Positions 15,046-25,204 of a stretch of DNA of 64,000 nucleotides are shown here, one piece after another. The stretch comes from Ahaetulla prasina. Taxonomy: Eukaryota; Chordata; Lepidosauria; Squamata; Colubridae. How positions within the stretch are numbered: position 1 is the first letter of the stretch; each line of letters opens with the position of its first letter. The notes beneath the pieces were generated by a model. The model did no database searches, was not told where the DNA came from, and worked only from the letters and a program-made list of their open reading frames with translations. The translations under genes and the position numbers were made by a program. The stretch is taken from the NCBI RefSeq assembly GCF_028640845.1, contig NC_080544.1, positions 59,100,711 to 59,164,710 on the forward strand, in the 5' to 3' direction.

Positions 15046-15876
15046 TCATTTGTATTCTATTTGGAGATTTCCTAAGAGTTTACGAATTTTAACTTTAGCA
15101 TACCAGCGAGAAGGGACTTGATCTCGAGCCTGCTAAAGGCCATTGGAGGCTAATTTCTGCTAACGAGCAGAATTTCCCTGGCTGCGATCACGGACTTGCC
15201 CTGAAGCGCGCCAGAAAAGCCACTAATCCACATTAGCGCTGCGGGAGGTGGAAGCTGTCAGCTCGCCTCAGCAGTCTCAGGGAAAGGGAAAGTGAGACTG
15301 GCCTGTGATTTATTGCTCTTGACGCCGGTTTCGGCTAGCGATTTTCGGAGCCCGAGGCTGAATCAAGAGCTGAGCCGGCGATTGCTTGTCTCGTTGGAGG
15401 CAATTAATTACAATCGCGCTAGCAGCCCAGCGGGCGAGTGATCTTTAAAGCCTGAGAATAGAGGTGCTGGGTGGCCAGAGTGAGCGCAGAAGCCACGCCA
15501 ATTTTTTTCCTGGTCTCATCAGAGACAGAATTTTTCGTTAAAAATCTCATTTGTAGCCCAGCGGGCGAGCGATAATCGGAGTCCCAGCACTCAGAGGAGC
15601 CTACAACTGGAGAGAAACGTCTTTACCTCATGGGGCATTTTAAACTTGCTGCCATTTCTATCAGCCGATTGCGGGAAACGCAGAGGCATTCCCTGGGTGG
15701 CTCGAGCAGCTTCTAGCCAAGTTGGAGGTAGGCATATAGGCAAGGAGAGACCTCCTTTTATTCAGCCAGCAGGCAGCACCGTCAAAATCAACCTCCCTCA
15801 CAGTGAGTAAATTGCACCAACCATTTTCATTGTCAGGCCTCGGGCGGTTGTTTATTTTTGGCGGGAAGCTGTCAAA

Positions 15877-17593
15877 ATGGCCAACAGAGCTTCTGAGGTG
15901 ATGGACGGAAAGGCAATGCCTGGGCCATCTACAGACCTTAACGACCCTGGGGAGGGCCCATTTACTACCCAAGCACCTACTAAGCCACGGGGCCAGTCAT
16001 CCACACGACCCAAAGTCAAGAAGGGCTCACAGGCGGAGGAAAGGCGGCACAGGGCATTAGAGAGTTTTCCATAGGGCTTCTGAGAGGGCCAACGTATCTG
16101 TATCACCTAACCGTCAGCCTTCCCACCAATCGGCTATTCCACCCGTGTATATGAGCCCAGTTCGGGCCCCTAAAGTCCAGGAGTCGGGGTCCTGGTCTCC
16201 TGATAGGGCCTTGCCTAAATCACTTCCTCATCTTCCAGACATGTGTCCTCTATTCCGGATTTTATCACAGACAGAGTTATCGTCAGGACAGGGGTTGGAT
16301 CCTGTCACATCAGATAGTCAGGTCCCAATTTTGCCGGTCCAACCTGCATTGCCTAATCAACCAATCCTCCAGCTCCCAGATTCCTTTGGCTTAATGCTAT
16401 CAGAGGCTATTCGCCAGGGGGTGGCTCAGTGTCTTCAGAAGGAGAGACCTTCTCACCGTCGGGAGCACAGAGGTGATCAGATTACAATGACAGGCCTTAG
16501 AGCATCCGCAAGGAGGGATGACTCCCCGGAGGCAGATGACCAAGAGTCACTATCTGAGGAAGAGGATATCACAGAAACAGCCTTGTCAGATGAGGAAGGT
16601 CTGGACCCAGACCAACCATCATTTGTGGGAGTATTTAAGCTTCACCTTTTCCAATTGCTTCTGTTCAAGGCACAGGCCACTACAGGTCTGGGTCTCCCCT
16701 CAACAGGGGAAGGAAAACCTCAGTCGTTACCTGATTCATCAGGTAAGAACCAGCAGTGGCTGTGAAGGCCATTCCGGCCCCAAAATTATTTGTGGACGTG
16801 GTCCAACGCCAATGGGTGAGCCCGGGCTCAGGCTCCAACCCTAACACCAACAATAAGCAATTCTACAATTGCGCACAGGATCTAGACAAGATTTTACAAG
16901 TTCCCACAGTCGATGCCCCAGTGGTAGCACTGTCCTTGACATCACACGTAACAGGACCCATGGATGAGGTCCTGAGACCGGAAGATAAACGAGCGGATCG
17001 GTCCATGGTGAAATCATATCAGGCTTCTGCCTGGGCCATTAGAGCGTCTACAGCCTCATAATTTTTCAACCGAGCCGCTCTTACAACTTCAGGGTAGGAT
17101 TCCACAAACTGATGTAAGAGCGCACCAAGATATTAATAAAATTATTGCCGCGATGGAATTTTCGGCGGACGCCAGCCTAAACACCTCTAGGTTTTCTGCG
17201 AAGTCAATTGGTTCAGTAACCTCTCGACGCCTCTTGTGGTTCAAGAATTGGCGCACGGATGCCAGGAATAAGTGGCGCCTGGCATACTCGGCGTACGAGG
17301 GATCTAAATTATTCGGGACCTCGCTGGATCCCATTTTGGTTGAGACTCGGGATAAGAAGGTCATGCCTTCTCTGTCACAGAGAGGTGAAGTCAAACACCA
17401 GCCTTATTTTCGTCCCTCCTCCGTGTCTTCCTTTCGTGGCCAAGAATTTGGAGGCTTCAGTCAGCGATCTCAATGCTTCTCATCATCCAGAGGGGGTTAC
17501 CAACGAAATAGTCAGGTCAGATCGGGGCCCAAGTTCAACAACTGTAGGTCCTTCCGGGGAGGGTGGGGAAAACAATACAACCGCAATAAATAA
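15877..17593 (+). pseudogene. DIRS gag-like ORF, frameshifted
   Basis: Four open segments lie head to tail: 15877-16074, 16145-16765, 16756-17061 and 17153-17593. They alternate between two frames, so the original ORF has suffered several frameshifts and a stop. The start is the ATG in caaaatggcc at 15877. The middle has an acidic stretch (DQESLSEEEDITE) and the last segment ends in a Gly/Arg/Ser/Phe-rich tail (FRGGWGKQYNRNK). Both fit the gag-like first ORF of vertebrate DIRS elements, a nucleic-acid-binding particle protein. No CCHC zinc knuckle is visible, as is usual for this clade. The function is inferred from position and composition. Confidence 0.72.
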
Positions 17594-17601
17594 TAATCCC
17601 T

Positions 17602-17828
17602 CCAAGCTCCCCATTGGGGGCCGGCTGGCTTTCTTCCATGCCCAGTGGGATTTCTCCATCACTGATGTTTGGGTTCAAGACACGATACGTAGAGGTCTTT
17701 CTATAGAATTTCTCTCCAACCCCCCTACAGTTTTCTTACGGTGCCCTCTGTCTTCTTATGGTTGTAACCGGAAGCTGATGGATAAGGCAGTTCTCCATCT
17801 TTTTCAGATACGGGCCATCGAATATATC
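17602..17828 (+). pseudogene. DIRS reverse-transcriptase N-terminus, cut off
   Basis: The reading LPIGGRLAFFHAQWDFSI, then a VWVQDTIRRGLSIEF block and an LHLFQIRAIEYI block, has the order seen at the N-terminus of DIRS reverse transcriptase (a GGRL.FF..W motif, then a W..D.I..G segment). Homology stops abruptly at 17828. The next bases (TGTTCTG) are the end of an antisense Gypsy LTR. The catalytic YxDD palm region and the RNase H are absent from the window, so this copy cannot encode a working polymerase. Confidence 0.75.
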
Positions 17829-18176
17829 TGTTCTGTTTCCCCCCACAACACTCCCAACAAAAAGTCAGTCAAAGGCCTTCTGCCAGCAGTTTTGTTCTGT
17901 TTCCCTTCCCCAATACTCCCAACAAAGAGTCAGTCAAAGGCCTTCTCTTCTACTTTATTTACATAGATAAATGTCCTGGCCACGTCTACCCACGGGCCTG
18001 CCAAGTTTCTGGAGATAACGAGGAAATTATAGATAAGGCCAGAATTACTCACAAATATATTCTTCCCTCCATTGATACAGTTTGCCCACGCAAATTCATT
18101 GCTTTATCCAAGACAAAAAACCAGGAAGTCCTGCCTCCTATTTATAGTCTCTGCAGATGTCACTGCATGACCATCA
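17829..18176 (-). repeat. Gypsy 3' LTR with internal tandem duplication
   Basis: On the minus strand it begins TGATGGTCATG, overlapping the ORF stop, and follows a purine run (aaggaa) that could be the polypurine tract. It has a TATA-like tataaatagg at about 18139-18148, a polyadenylation hexamer aataaag near 17965, and ends in CAGAACA at 17829. The last 125 bp are two roughly 64-bp tandem copies (17829-17892 and 17893-17953) sharing gtcagtcaaaggccttct. The exact 5' boundary is inferred. Confidence 0.65.
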
Positions 18177-19545
18177 TTCCTTGGCTTTGTCCCAGTGCTT
18201 CCTCTGCTGCGCGCGCCGGTCACGTCTGCGCAGTCTTGCATCACTCCAAAACTGTTCTTGGGGCGTTGCCAAATCAGAAGAAGGCTCGGGAGAATGAGGC
18301 CTTGCCGGCCCCTCCTCCTCCCTTTGAGTGGGTGCCAGGGAGGGAGAGGGCCCAAGAGAAGCAGGGTTTGCCAGGTCTTCTCCCTCACTTTCTGAATCAT
18401 CCAAGTCCAGGAGTCCGGGTCCAGGAACCTGGGTCACAACACTATCCCTCACCGCAGGGCCCTTCCCCCGGGGCTGACGATCGGGATGCGGTCGGGCTGG
18501 GTTCTGCTCATGGAAGGCCTGCACCAGGTCAGGGGCATGAACGTCGGAGGCATCTACCCAGGAGAAATCAGTCCCGTATCCCTTCCACGTGATCAAATAT
18601 TGGAAACGACCCTTCAGCCAGCGGGAGTCTCGTACGCTGTGGACTTCGTATTCCTCCGACCCATCCTCGGCGACAATGACGGGTGCTGTTGGGCACTGAA
18701 GGGGACTCGGTGTGGCCTCAGGAACCAGAAGGGACCGGGGAAAGACGGGGTGGATCTGCATGGATCGTGGCAGGGTCAGTCGGTAGGCTACCGGGTTGAT
18801 GACTGCCTCGACAGGGAACGGGCCATTGAATCGGTGGTCCAACTTCTTTACCGGGCGGTCGGACGGGAGGTGTTTGGTGGAGAGCCACACCCGGTCTCCA
18901 ACTGCCAGCGGGGGCGTTGCCAGTCGGGAGCGGTCGGCGGACCGTTTGACCGTTTGCCCGATCCAGCTGCTGACGTACCAACTGTTGGACCACATGCAAT
19001 TCCATCAGGAAGGTCTGCGTTTCGGGAACAGGAGAGTCCGGTGGTGCCAGAGGGAAGAGCCGCAGATGGTACCCCACATCGGCAAAGAACGGGGTCATCT
19101 GAGTAGAGGTGTGCTGAGAGTTGTTAAAAGCAAACTCCGCCAGGGACAGGTAATCGGCCCAGTTGTCCAGTTGCTGGTTGATGAAGCAACGGAGATACTG
19201 TTCCAGGATACCAATGACCTTCTCTGTACCCCTGTCGGTCTCCGGATGGTGTGATGACGACAGACACACCTGCACCTCCAATGCGGCCATCAGGCTCTTC
19301 CAGAAGCAAGCTGTGAACTGAACTCCACGGTCCGAAACCACCCTGTCCGGTAGACTATGGAGGCGGAAGATGTGCTGCAGAAAGAGATGGGCCGTTTTTG
19401 CGGCTGTGGGCAATCCGCGGCATGGGATGAAGTGTGCCATCTTGGTGAGCATGTCCACCACCACCAGCACCGTGGTGAACCCAGAGGGCGGCGGCAGGTC
19501 CGTCAGGAAGTCCATGGAGCTCGCCCCCCAGGGTCTGTCGGGTGA
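17829..19545 (-). mobile_element. Truncated Gypsy (chromovirus-type) LTR retrotransposon, antisense inside DIRS
   Basis: Read on the minus strand the order is integrase catalytic core, GPY/F-like module, chromodomain, stop, LTR. The 5' LTR, gag, protease, RT and RNase H are missing. The DIRS reading resumes at about 19545 in the recombinase precursor. The LTR-side junction at 17828/17829 is sharp, starting with TG as an LTR end should. The other junction is inside the integrase, so the fragment is a deletion derivative or was truncated as it entered. Confidence 0.82.
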
Positions 19546-19551
19546 TACCAC
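18174..19551 (-). pseudogene. Gypsy integrase C-terminal half with chromodomain, frameshifted
   Basis: Two minus-strand frames, 19551-18718 and 18995-18174, form one protein broken by a frameshift near 18.95 kb. The first carries the DDE integrase core: Asp in VVVDMLTKMAH, Asp in VVSDRGVQF and Glu in the HHPETDRGTE block. The second has a GPY/F-like module (HRFNGPFPVEAV) and then a chromodomain (EEYEVHSVRDSRW, YLITWKGYG, FSWVDASDV). Chromodomains let chromoviral integrases read histone marks for targeting. The N-terminal HHCC zinc finger is missing and no RT is present. The apparent ATG at 19551 sits at the truncation and is not a start. Confidence 0.87.
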
Positions 19552-20736
19552 TCTTGACTCGCGAACTGTGGAAGATTCCAGACGATCAGGTGGAGTTGTG
19601 CCAGGGTCTGCTCAGACATCCGGACCCACAATGGCTAAGGCTAACTGTGTGGAGACTGAGCGGAGCATTTTAGTGGTGGCCAGGGTCCCGGAGCAAGCCA
19701 TTCCTACCATGCTTGCGGCTCGCCGGGATTCCACCAAAAGGATCTACGATGCCACATGGTGTACGTTTGTTTCCTGGTGTGACAATCATGAATGAGAGGC
19801 TACTTCTGCATCTATCTTGGACATTTTGGCATTTCTACAACATGGACTGGACATAGGGCTTGCCCCAATACGCTCAGGAGACAGGTGGCGGCACTCTCTT
19901 CAGTTATGAGGTGCGGTTCGTCGTCCTCCCTTTCCAGGGATCCTCTGATTCAGCAGTTTCTGCGCCGTGCAACTAATATCAAGCCACCGGTGGTACACCG
20001 GTTTCCTACTTGGCGACTGAATGCAGTCCTAACAGGATTGACTAAGGCTCCATTCGAACCTCTCAGAGAAGTGTCACTTCGTTTCCTGTCTCTAAAAGTG
20101 GTGTTCCTGGTAGCCATCACTTCGGCCCGTAAGATCTCAGAGCTATCAGCACTTTTGGTTCATCAGGACCTTTGTGTATTTTTGGCCAATAGAGTGGTGC
20201 TCCGGATGGATCCGGTTTTCATTCCAAAAGTCAACACTAGGTTCCATAGAACTCAGGAGGTCGTGCTCCCAGATTTCTGTCCAAATCCTTCCCATCATCT
20301 GGAGCGAGTGTGGCACACATTGGACGTGAGGAGAGCATTGAAGATCTACATCAGCCGGACATCAACCTTCAGAAAAACGGAAGCTCTTTTTGTATCGTTC
20401 CAACCAGTGTCCCTGGGGTTGAAGGTATCCAAGTCTGTCTTAGCCCAATGGATTAGAGCTGCTATTGCTACAACATACAAGAAGCAAGCTCTACCGATCC
20501 CACGGAATATCACGGCCCATTCCACTAGGAGTGCCGCTTCATCGGCGGCGTGGAGTTCTCAAGCGTCCATCGATGAAATCCGTAGGGCCGCAACATGGTC
20601 CAATCCATCATCGTTTATTCATCACTATCGAGTGGATGCTTTTGCATCGGCCGATGCCACATTCGGGAGACGAGTTCTACAGGCAGTTCATCTGGATCAG
20701 CAATATTGCCAATATCCCTCCCATGAGGACATCTAG
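19541..20736 (+). pseudogene. DIRS tyrosine recombinase (YR), with preceding RNase H tail
   Basis: The first part carries a DPQWLRLTVWRL-type segment (about 19618-19655) typical of the DIRS RNase H/YR junction, then an N-terminal recombinase domain (RRDSTKRIYDATWCTFVSWC, to about 19785). A TGA at 19793-19795 and a frameshift near 19865 break the ORF. From about 19867 the frame is open to 20736. The catalytic set is visible: Arg in SARKISEL (20128-20130), His and Arg in HSTR (20518-20529) and the nucleophilic Tyr in HHYRVDA (20626-20628). This enzyme would integrate a circular cDNA without target duplication. The ATG at 19792 is not the true start. Confidence 0.85.
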
Positions 20737-20745
20737 CTTTGGTAT

Positions 20746-20845
20746 GTCCCACACCTGATGGCCATTTCCCCAGACAGAGAGAATGGGGCATTGGCTTACA
20801 TGAACGCCCCTTCTTGGAGAGGGGGAAACGGCCATCAGTCCCACC
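20746..20845. repeat. DIRS internal complementary region
   Basis: Its first half (cccacacctgatggcc, ttccccagacagagag) is the reverse complement of the left terminus. Its second half (ttggcttaca, gaacgccccttcttggagag, ggaaacggccatcag) is the reverse complement of the right terminus. The two halves meet at a ggggcattgg junction. In DIRS1-type elements this region is thought to template completion and circularisation of the cDNA. Confidence 0.82.
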
Positions 20846-20898
20846 CTTGGCAACTGTGGTATTTGGGGGTGGGAGGATATTAACTCTTTCTTGTTTCA

Positions 20899-21078
20899 GT
20901 CCGACACGTCAGTCTGCGATCAGTTCCTCACCGAAAAGCTGGAGACCAGAAAGGAGGCGGGGACAACAAGAAAAAGAATTCAGCAGACCCGGTCGAATTG
21001 GAATCGAGGAGAACAAACCCGTACCTGATGGCCGTTTCCCCCTCTCCAAGAAGGGGCGTTAAGGTAAGCCAACGCCCC
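20899..21078 (-). repeat. DIRS right inverted terminal repeat and terminus
   Basis: It is the reverse complement of the left repeat, through ggagaccagaaaggaggcgg, caacaagaaaaagaattcag and cgaattggaatcgaggag. The outer end, ccctctccaagaaggggcgtt, continues to about gtaagccaacgcccc and matches the second half of the internal complementary region. This fixes the element end near 21078. Confidence 0.83.
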
Positions 21079-22481
21079 GTTTACAATGGAGCCTGGTATT
21101 GTAAGAATGCTGGTATCTTTAAAAAAATAAAACAGATTCCTAATTCATACTGAACGTTTCATAAAGTACAGGATGGTCTATTCTAGGTATCAGATTATTT
21201 GTTGTATAGATTGTTTTAATAATGAAAATATTTTTTTATTGTTTTAGGATTCGAAAACTCCCCCAAAGCAGAGTTAAACTGAGCAGCTCAGTGTGTTTAT
21301 ACTAACATCTACTATGGGTGAGCCTAGCCCCTTTGCCTTTTAATTTTTTTTTAAATTAAAAATAAGTTTTATGGGCATGACATAGCCTAGATTGCATTAT
21401 TTAGAAGAAAAAAAGAAGGAAGGAAAGCTAATGGATGGGCCACTGCTGCTTACATTTCTAAACCTGAATTACTCCAACTTCTCCTGAGAGAAGATTTCTG
21501 TCCAATAAAGCCCATATATGTCTGACTACCTTCAGGGTTGGAAAAGTAACCAAACTCTTGCTGTAATTAGAACCAAGAGCTTGCCAGGATTGTAAGTATA
21601 CTAAATAGTAACTCTCTCTCAAGTAGCATTTATTCTTGGACTCTTGACAGATGGAGCTGCCAAGTGAGTAGTTCCTATCAACAACAGTCAACAGCAGTCC
21701 AGTGATGGATAACTATTCAGAGAAACAGAGCTGCTGAGAATTAGTTACTGCTAATTGTGAATTCATAGATTGTACCAAGCTAAGCATAGAGTGAAGCAGG
21801 AGATGTGCTCAAGCCTGGAGCCATAGGTGTGTGATGGCGACCATCTGTTATGTTGAGACTGATTTATATTTTTATAATTTTTCCTGTGTTCTACGTGTTA
21901 ACAGTATTATGTGTTTTGGATAACTTTTTAAAATCACTTTTTATTATTGTTAATTACCCAGAGTCATGTATTTGAGATGGGTGGCCATATACATCTAGAT
22001 AAATAAAAGCTTCAATTTATGCTAGGGATGGATTAGTTCTAGTTTCAGGATGGTCTTTCTAATGAAATGCAGGATGAGCTAGTTCATCATAACACACTAA
22101 AGAATTTAGAGGAGCTTTTTCAATATTGTACAACTATGAAAAATGAGCTGAGGCAAAAGAAGAACAGAAAAGAAAATATTTTGCGATTTGCACCCTTTTT
22201 ATGTCCATTTCCTCTTCCCCTCTTCATATCTTTGGATCCTTCTGGGATGGAAGTAATGTAACTCAGAGCTAACCGATCTCCTTTGCCAGAAGTGTAATAC
22301 ACATTACAACTTTATTGTGGGATTTTAATATACTTTGTACTTTATTGCTGTGTAAACTTCCTCCCCCCATCAGATTTGAAGTGGTTTTCCTGTGGGATCA
22401 AGGATCAAGTTGCTAGTAAGTGTTCTAATTGTTTCAAATCTAAGAATTCAATCCCTCCCTTTGAAGAGCTTGGGAGACGGG
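21079..22481. other. Intergenic DNA with a possible cryptic exon
   Basis: AT-rich. At 21248-21317 a 70-nt segment is framed by a strong acceptor (tttttattgttttag) and a gtgag donor. The coding content is short and not recognised. Nothing else can be assigned. Confidence 0.4.
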
Positions 22482-22712
22482 GGAGCCAGTTTGGTCTAGT
22501 GGTTAAGGCACCAGGATAAGCACCAGGAGAACCTTGAGTTCAAGTCCCACCTTCGCCATGAAAGTCAGTTGGGTGACTTGGGCCAGTCACTTTCATTCAG
22601 CCCAACCCACCTCACAGGATTGTTGTGGGTAAAATGGGAGGAGGAAGGTGTATTGGATATTATCACCAGCTTATTTGTAAAAATAACAAAAGCAAGATAT
22701 AAATAATAAACT
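22482..22712 (+). mobile_element. tRNA-derived SINE
   Basis: The 5' end gagccagtttggtctagtgg and the box-B-like gagttcaagtccc give a pol III promoter layout like a tRNA gene. The body contains gacttgggccagtcac and cctcacaggattgttgtggg, and the tail is A-rich with aataataaa. A second, shorter copy of the same SINE is at 52.03 kb and an antisense diverged one at 12.6 kb. It is not a functional tRNA gene: no cloverleaf is closed. Confidence 0.8.
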
Positions 22713-22874
22713 AAATGATACTCAGACATCTAAAACAAGAAGCAACTTGCTTTAGATGGTCTGTAATTTTCCAGACATAACCTGGCTCTGAAATAATTTT
22801 TTTCTGCATTATTGAACTTGAAAGCCATGACCATTTTCACTGATTAAGGCATGCTACAGTAACATGCCTTAACC

Positions 22875-23233
22875 CAGGGGTGTCAAACTTGATTTCATTG
22901 AGGGCCGCATCAGTGTTGTGTTTGATCTTGGGAGGCTGGAGTGGGTGTGGCACGGGTAGGCATGGTCAGCTCTATGTCACTCATGTTGGGGGCACCTATG
23001 GCGGCCCAAGCATTCTACCAGGCTCCTGAGCTCTGTTTTCGGCTGCAATGGCCTCCTGCAACCCTCTACTGGTGAAAACGGAGCTTGTGAGAGCCATGTG
23101 AGGCCCTCCCAAGCTCCGTTTTCACAGAGGCACCATGAGCCAGTCTTTGCTGTTTCCAGGGTGGCCCCGCAGGTCAGATCTAAACACCCAACAGGCCGGA
23201 TCCAGCCCACAGGCCTTGAGTTTGACACCCCTG
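22875..23233. mobile_element. Non-autonomous hAT transposon with 8-bp target duplication
   Basis: It is 359 bp. Termini are CAGGGGTGTCAAACTT and GAGTTTGACACCCCTG, inverted repeats of about 15 bp. It is flanked by perfect 8-bp direct repeats CCTTAACC at 22867-22874 and 23234-23241, as made by hAT transposases. The interior is GC-rich with no transposase motifs, so it must have moved in trans. Confidence 0.9.
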
Positions 23234-23689
23234 CCTTAACCTGTCAGACAATTAAGTTAGCAATGCATATGGAACCCATAATGGAAAAGTTATTTAATTC
23301 CATTATTGGATGTATTGTCCTTTACCAGATTTTATTACCCTCTAGAAACCTTGCAACTTCTTATTTGAAGGTTCCCATTGTCTTGGGAATTAACTGGCTA
23401 TTGACTTACATGTGAGATAAAGAAATTGTGTCTTTTACATCCCATAGGTTCCCAAATCATTTATAGGCAGTAAAGCTCATTTATCATATTCACTGTTCAT
23501 TTTTCCAATTTATCGGCATTACCCATTGCAGCTCAATCCTCCTGTTTTACTGGAGAAATACGGTGACATAGTTGGAATAGAGAGGCTGACACATTCCCCA
23601 ACGTGATTTCTGTGACTGGTTCCAGGAGTTTAGATCTTTGCTAAATAGCATCCTATGCCAACACTAATTCACGTATATACAGAAATGTA

Positions 23690-24380
23690 TTGATGATACC
23701 CAGTTGTAGGTATCATCCACATGACACTGTCCCCATGACTGCAGGCTATGTGAACTGAATGGAGAAAAATAGACAAAGGCTCAATCCTGAAAAAAATCAA
23801 GTGGTTGTGGATATTTGGCTCCCTGGTCCTGAAGATGTTCCACCTTTAATTTTGACTGGAGTTGTACTTTCCTGTTCAACATTATATACAATCTGGGGAT
23901 TGTCTTGGTGATGTTTGTGGGTAGTAGGGCATTTGCAAGTTTCATCTAGTGTGTAAATCGCAACTATTCCTGGAACAGGAACCTTTCTGACAGTCACCTC
24001 ACTAATGGAATATTGCATTCTACATGAGAGTCTACACAAGAATCTCCTTGAAGACCACTCAGAAGCTATAGCTGGTACAAAATATAGTGATGGAAGTAGC
24101 AATAAGCTTACCAAGAGATATCATATGGCATCATTGTTCTGTGAGCTTGCTATATAGCTTTCTGGTTCACGTCATGGTGTTAGTTACTAGCATAAAGCCT
24201 GGTTATTTAGTATTTGCAATAGTTTCTACCCATCTGGTAAGATTTGGCAACAGGTGCACCCCAGGCACCCTCAATCAATATCTATCGGGCCACAGTGTAT
24301 CCTCTCTGTTAGAATGCCTGTTCTCTAGAACAGCGTCACCCAGAGATCCATATTGGTTCCACCTTGATGTTCAGAAACTC
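23690..24380 (+). mobile_element. Decayed LINE ORF2 remnant (L2/CR1-like)
   Basis: In mixed frames one can read DDTQL, then an RLNPEKNQVVV block followed by LPGPEDVPPL, in the order found at the end of the RT palm in L2/CR1-clade LINEs. Stops and frameshifts are frequent. The remainder has weak similarity to the C-terminal RT region. It is an ancient non-functional copy, with the clade assignment uncertain. Confidence 0.45.
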
Positions 24381-25204
24381 ATTGAAACTTAACTTTATCC
24401 TCACAAGTCCTAGGATAGAGTGGTTGCTGAATGCCTGTAGGATTTCTTATTATTATGTATGTTTTTCTTCTGGAGGCATATCATCTGTTCCTTTAATTAT
24501 TTCTTGCTTTAAATGTTTAAAATCCCCATTGTTTTTAATGCATGTACGTAAATAAATAATAGCAGAATCCCTGATGCTCTATGAGCTTGATTCTTTGTTG
24601 CAAAGGTTTTGTTACCTGGCTTCTTGGTAGTTTCTAAACTTGGTCGTTTAGGCCACTGTTTTACAGCTGTCGTTTATTGTTAGGCTGTTGTTTACAGTAA
24701 TAAACAACAGCATAATCAAGGAACTACTAAAAAAAAAAACTCTCCACAAACACTGATAGGGAGAGCTACTGTAAATAGACAGCAAATCCCACTCCTTTCT
24801 ACGACCAAAGATGTTACGTAGTCGGGTAATGAAGTCTCTGCAAGTAAACAACCAAGCTCAGAGAGCACCAAAGACTCCATAGTTCAACCCTGAGATATAT
24901 ACATTCTTGTCTATTAGTAAATAGATAATTAAATAAAATAGAGGTGAGAATAACTAAAAAGGTTAGTAATGAATGGATAAACATTGAGTACAAAGAGACG
25001 TGTGGTTGTCTTCTTAGTTGCATATGTATCTGTGGATAAGAATATACAAAAAATGAAATGCTACTATAGACATTAGCTTTTTGTCAATCCAAGAAAAGGA
25101 ATGTGTACTTTTCTATCAAAAATAGTGCCATGTTATGAGCTTCAAACCTGAATGATTTTCAGTGAATGTTAGACTGTATAATGCAATTAGGACAAGATAT
25201 GAAA
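24381..25204. other. Intergenic AT-rich DNA
   Basis: No coding or repeat structure recognised. An inverted pair gtcgtttattgttaggctgttg and taaacaacagc around 24668-24708 is a minor hairpin. Confidence 0.5.

Larger units (their letters stand above)
14889..21078 (+). mobile_element. DIRS-type tyrosine-recombinase retrotransposon, interrupted
   Basis: About 6.2 kb. The two ends are inverted repeats of each other (about 14900-15045 and 20899-21050). Between the recombinase ORF and the right repeat lies a segment at 20746-20845 complementary to the outermost sequences of both ends, i.e. an internal complementary region. That layout, with a gag-like ORF and a tyrosine recombinase instead of a DDE integrase, defines DIRS elements. 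Inside are gag (15877-17593), the start of RT (to 17828), an antisense Gypsy fragment (17829 to about 19545) and the recombinase (to 20736). GC content and CpG are clearly higher than in the flanks, suggesting later arrival. All ORFs carry breaks, so this copy is not autonomous. Confidence 0.88.

Noticed and set aside
18486..19254. Plus-strand ORFs of 150-206 residues
   Set aside because: Antisense shadows of the Gypsy integrase and chromodomain frames, which carry the recognisable motifs on the minus strand.
19792..20736. Taking the ATG at 19792 as the start of an intact recombinase
   Set aside because: The N-terminal recombinase domain lies upstream in another frame (RRDSTKRIYDATW), so this ATG follows a stop and frameshift.
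22482..22560. tRNA gene candidate (A- and B-box-like sequence)
   Set aside because: No closed cloverleaf, and the body and tail are those of a SINE.
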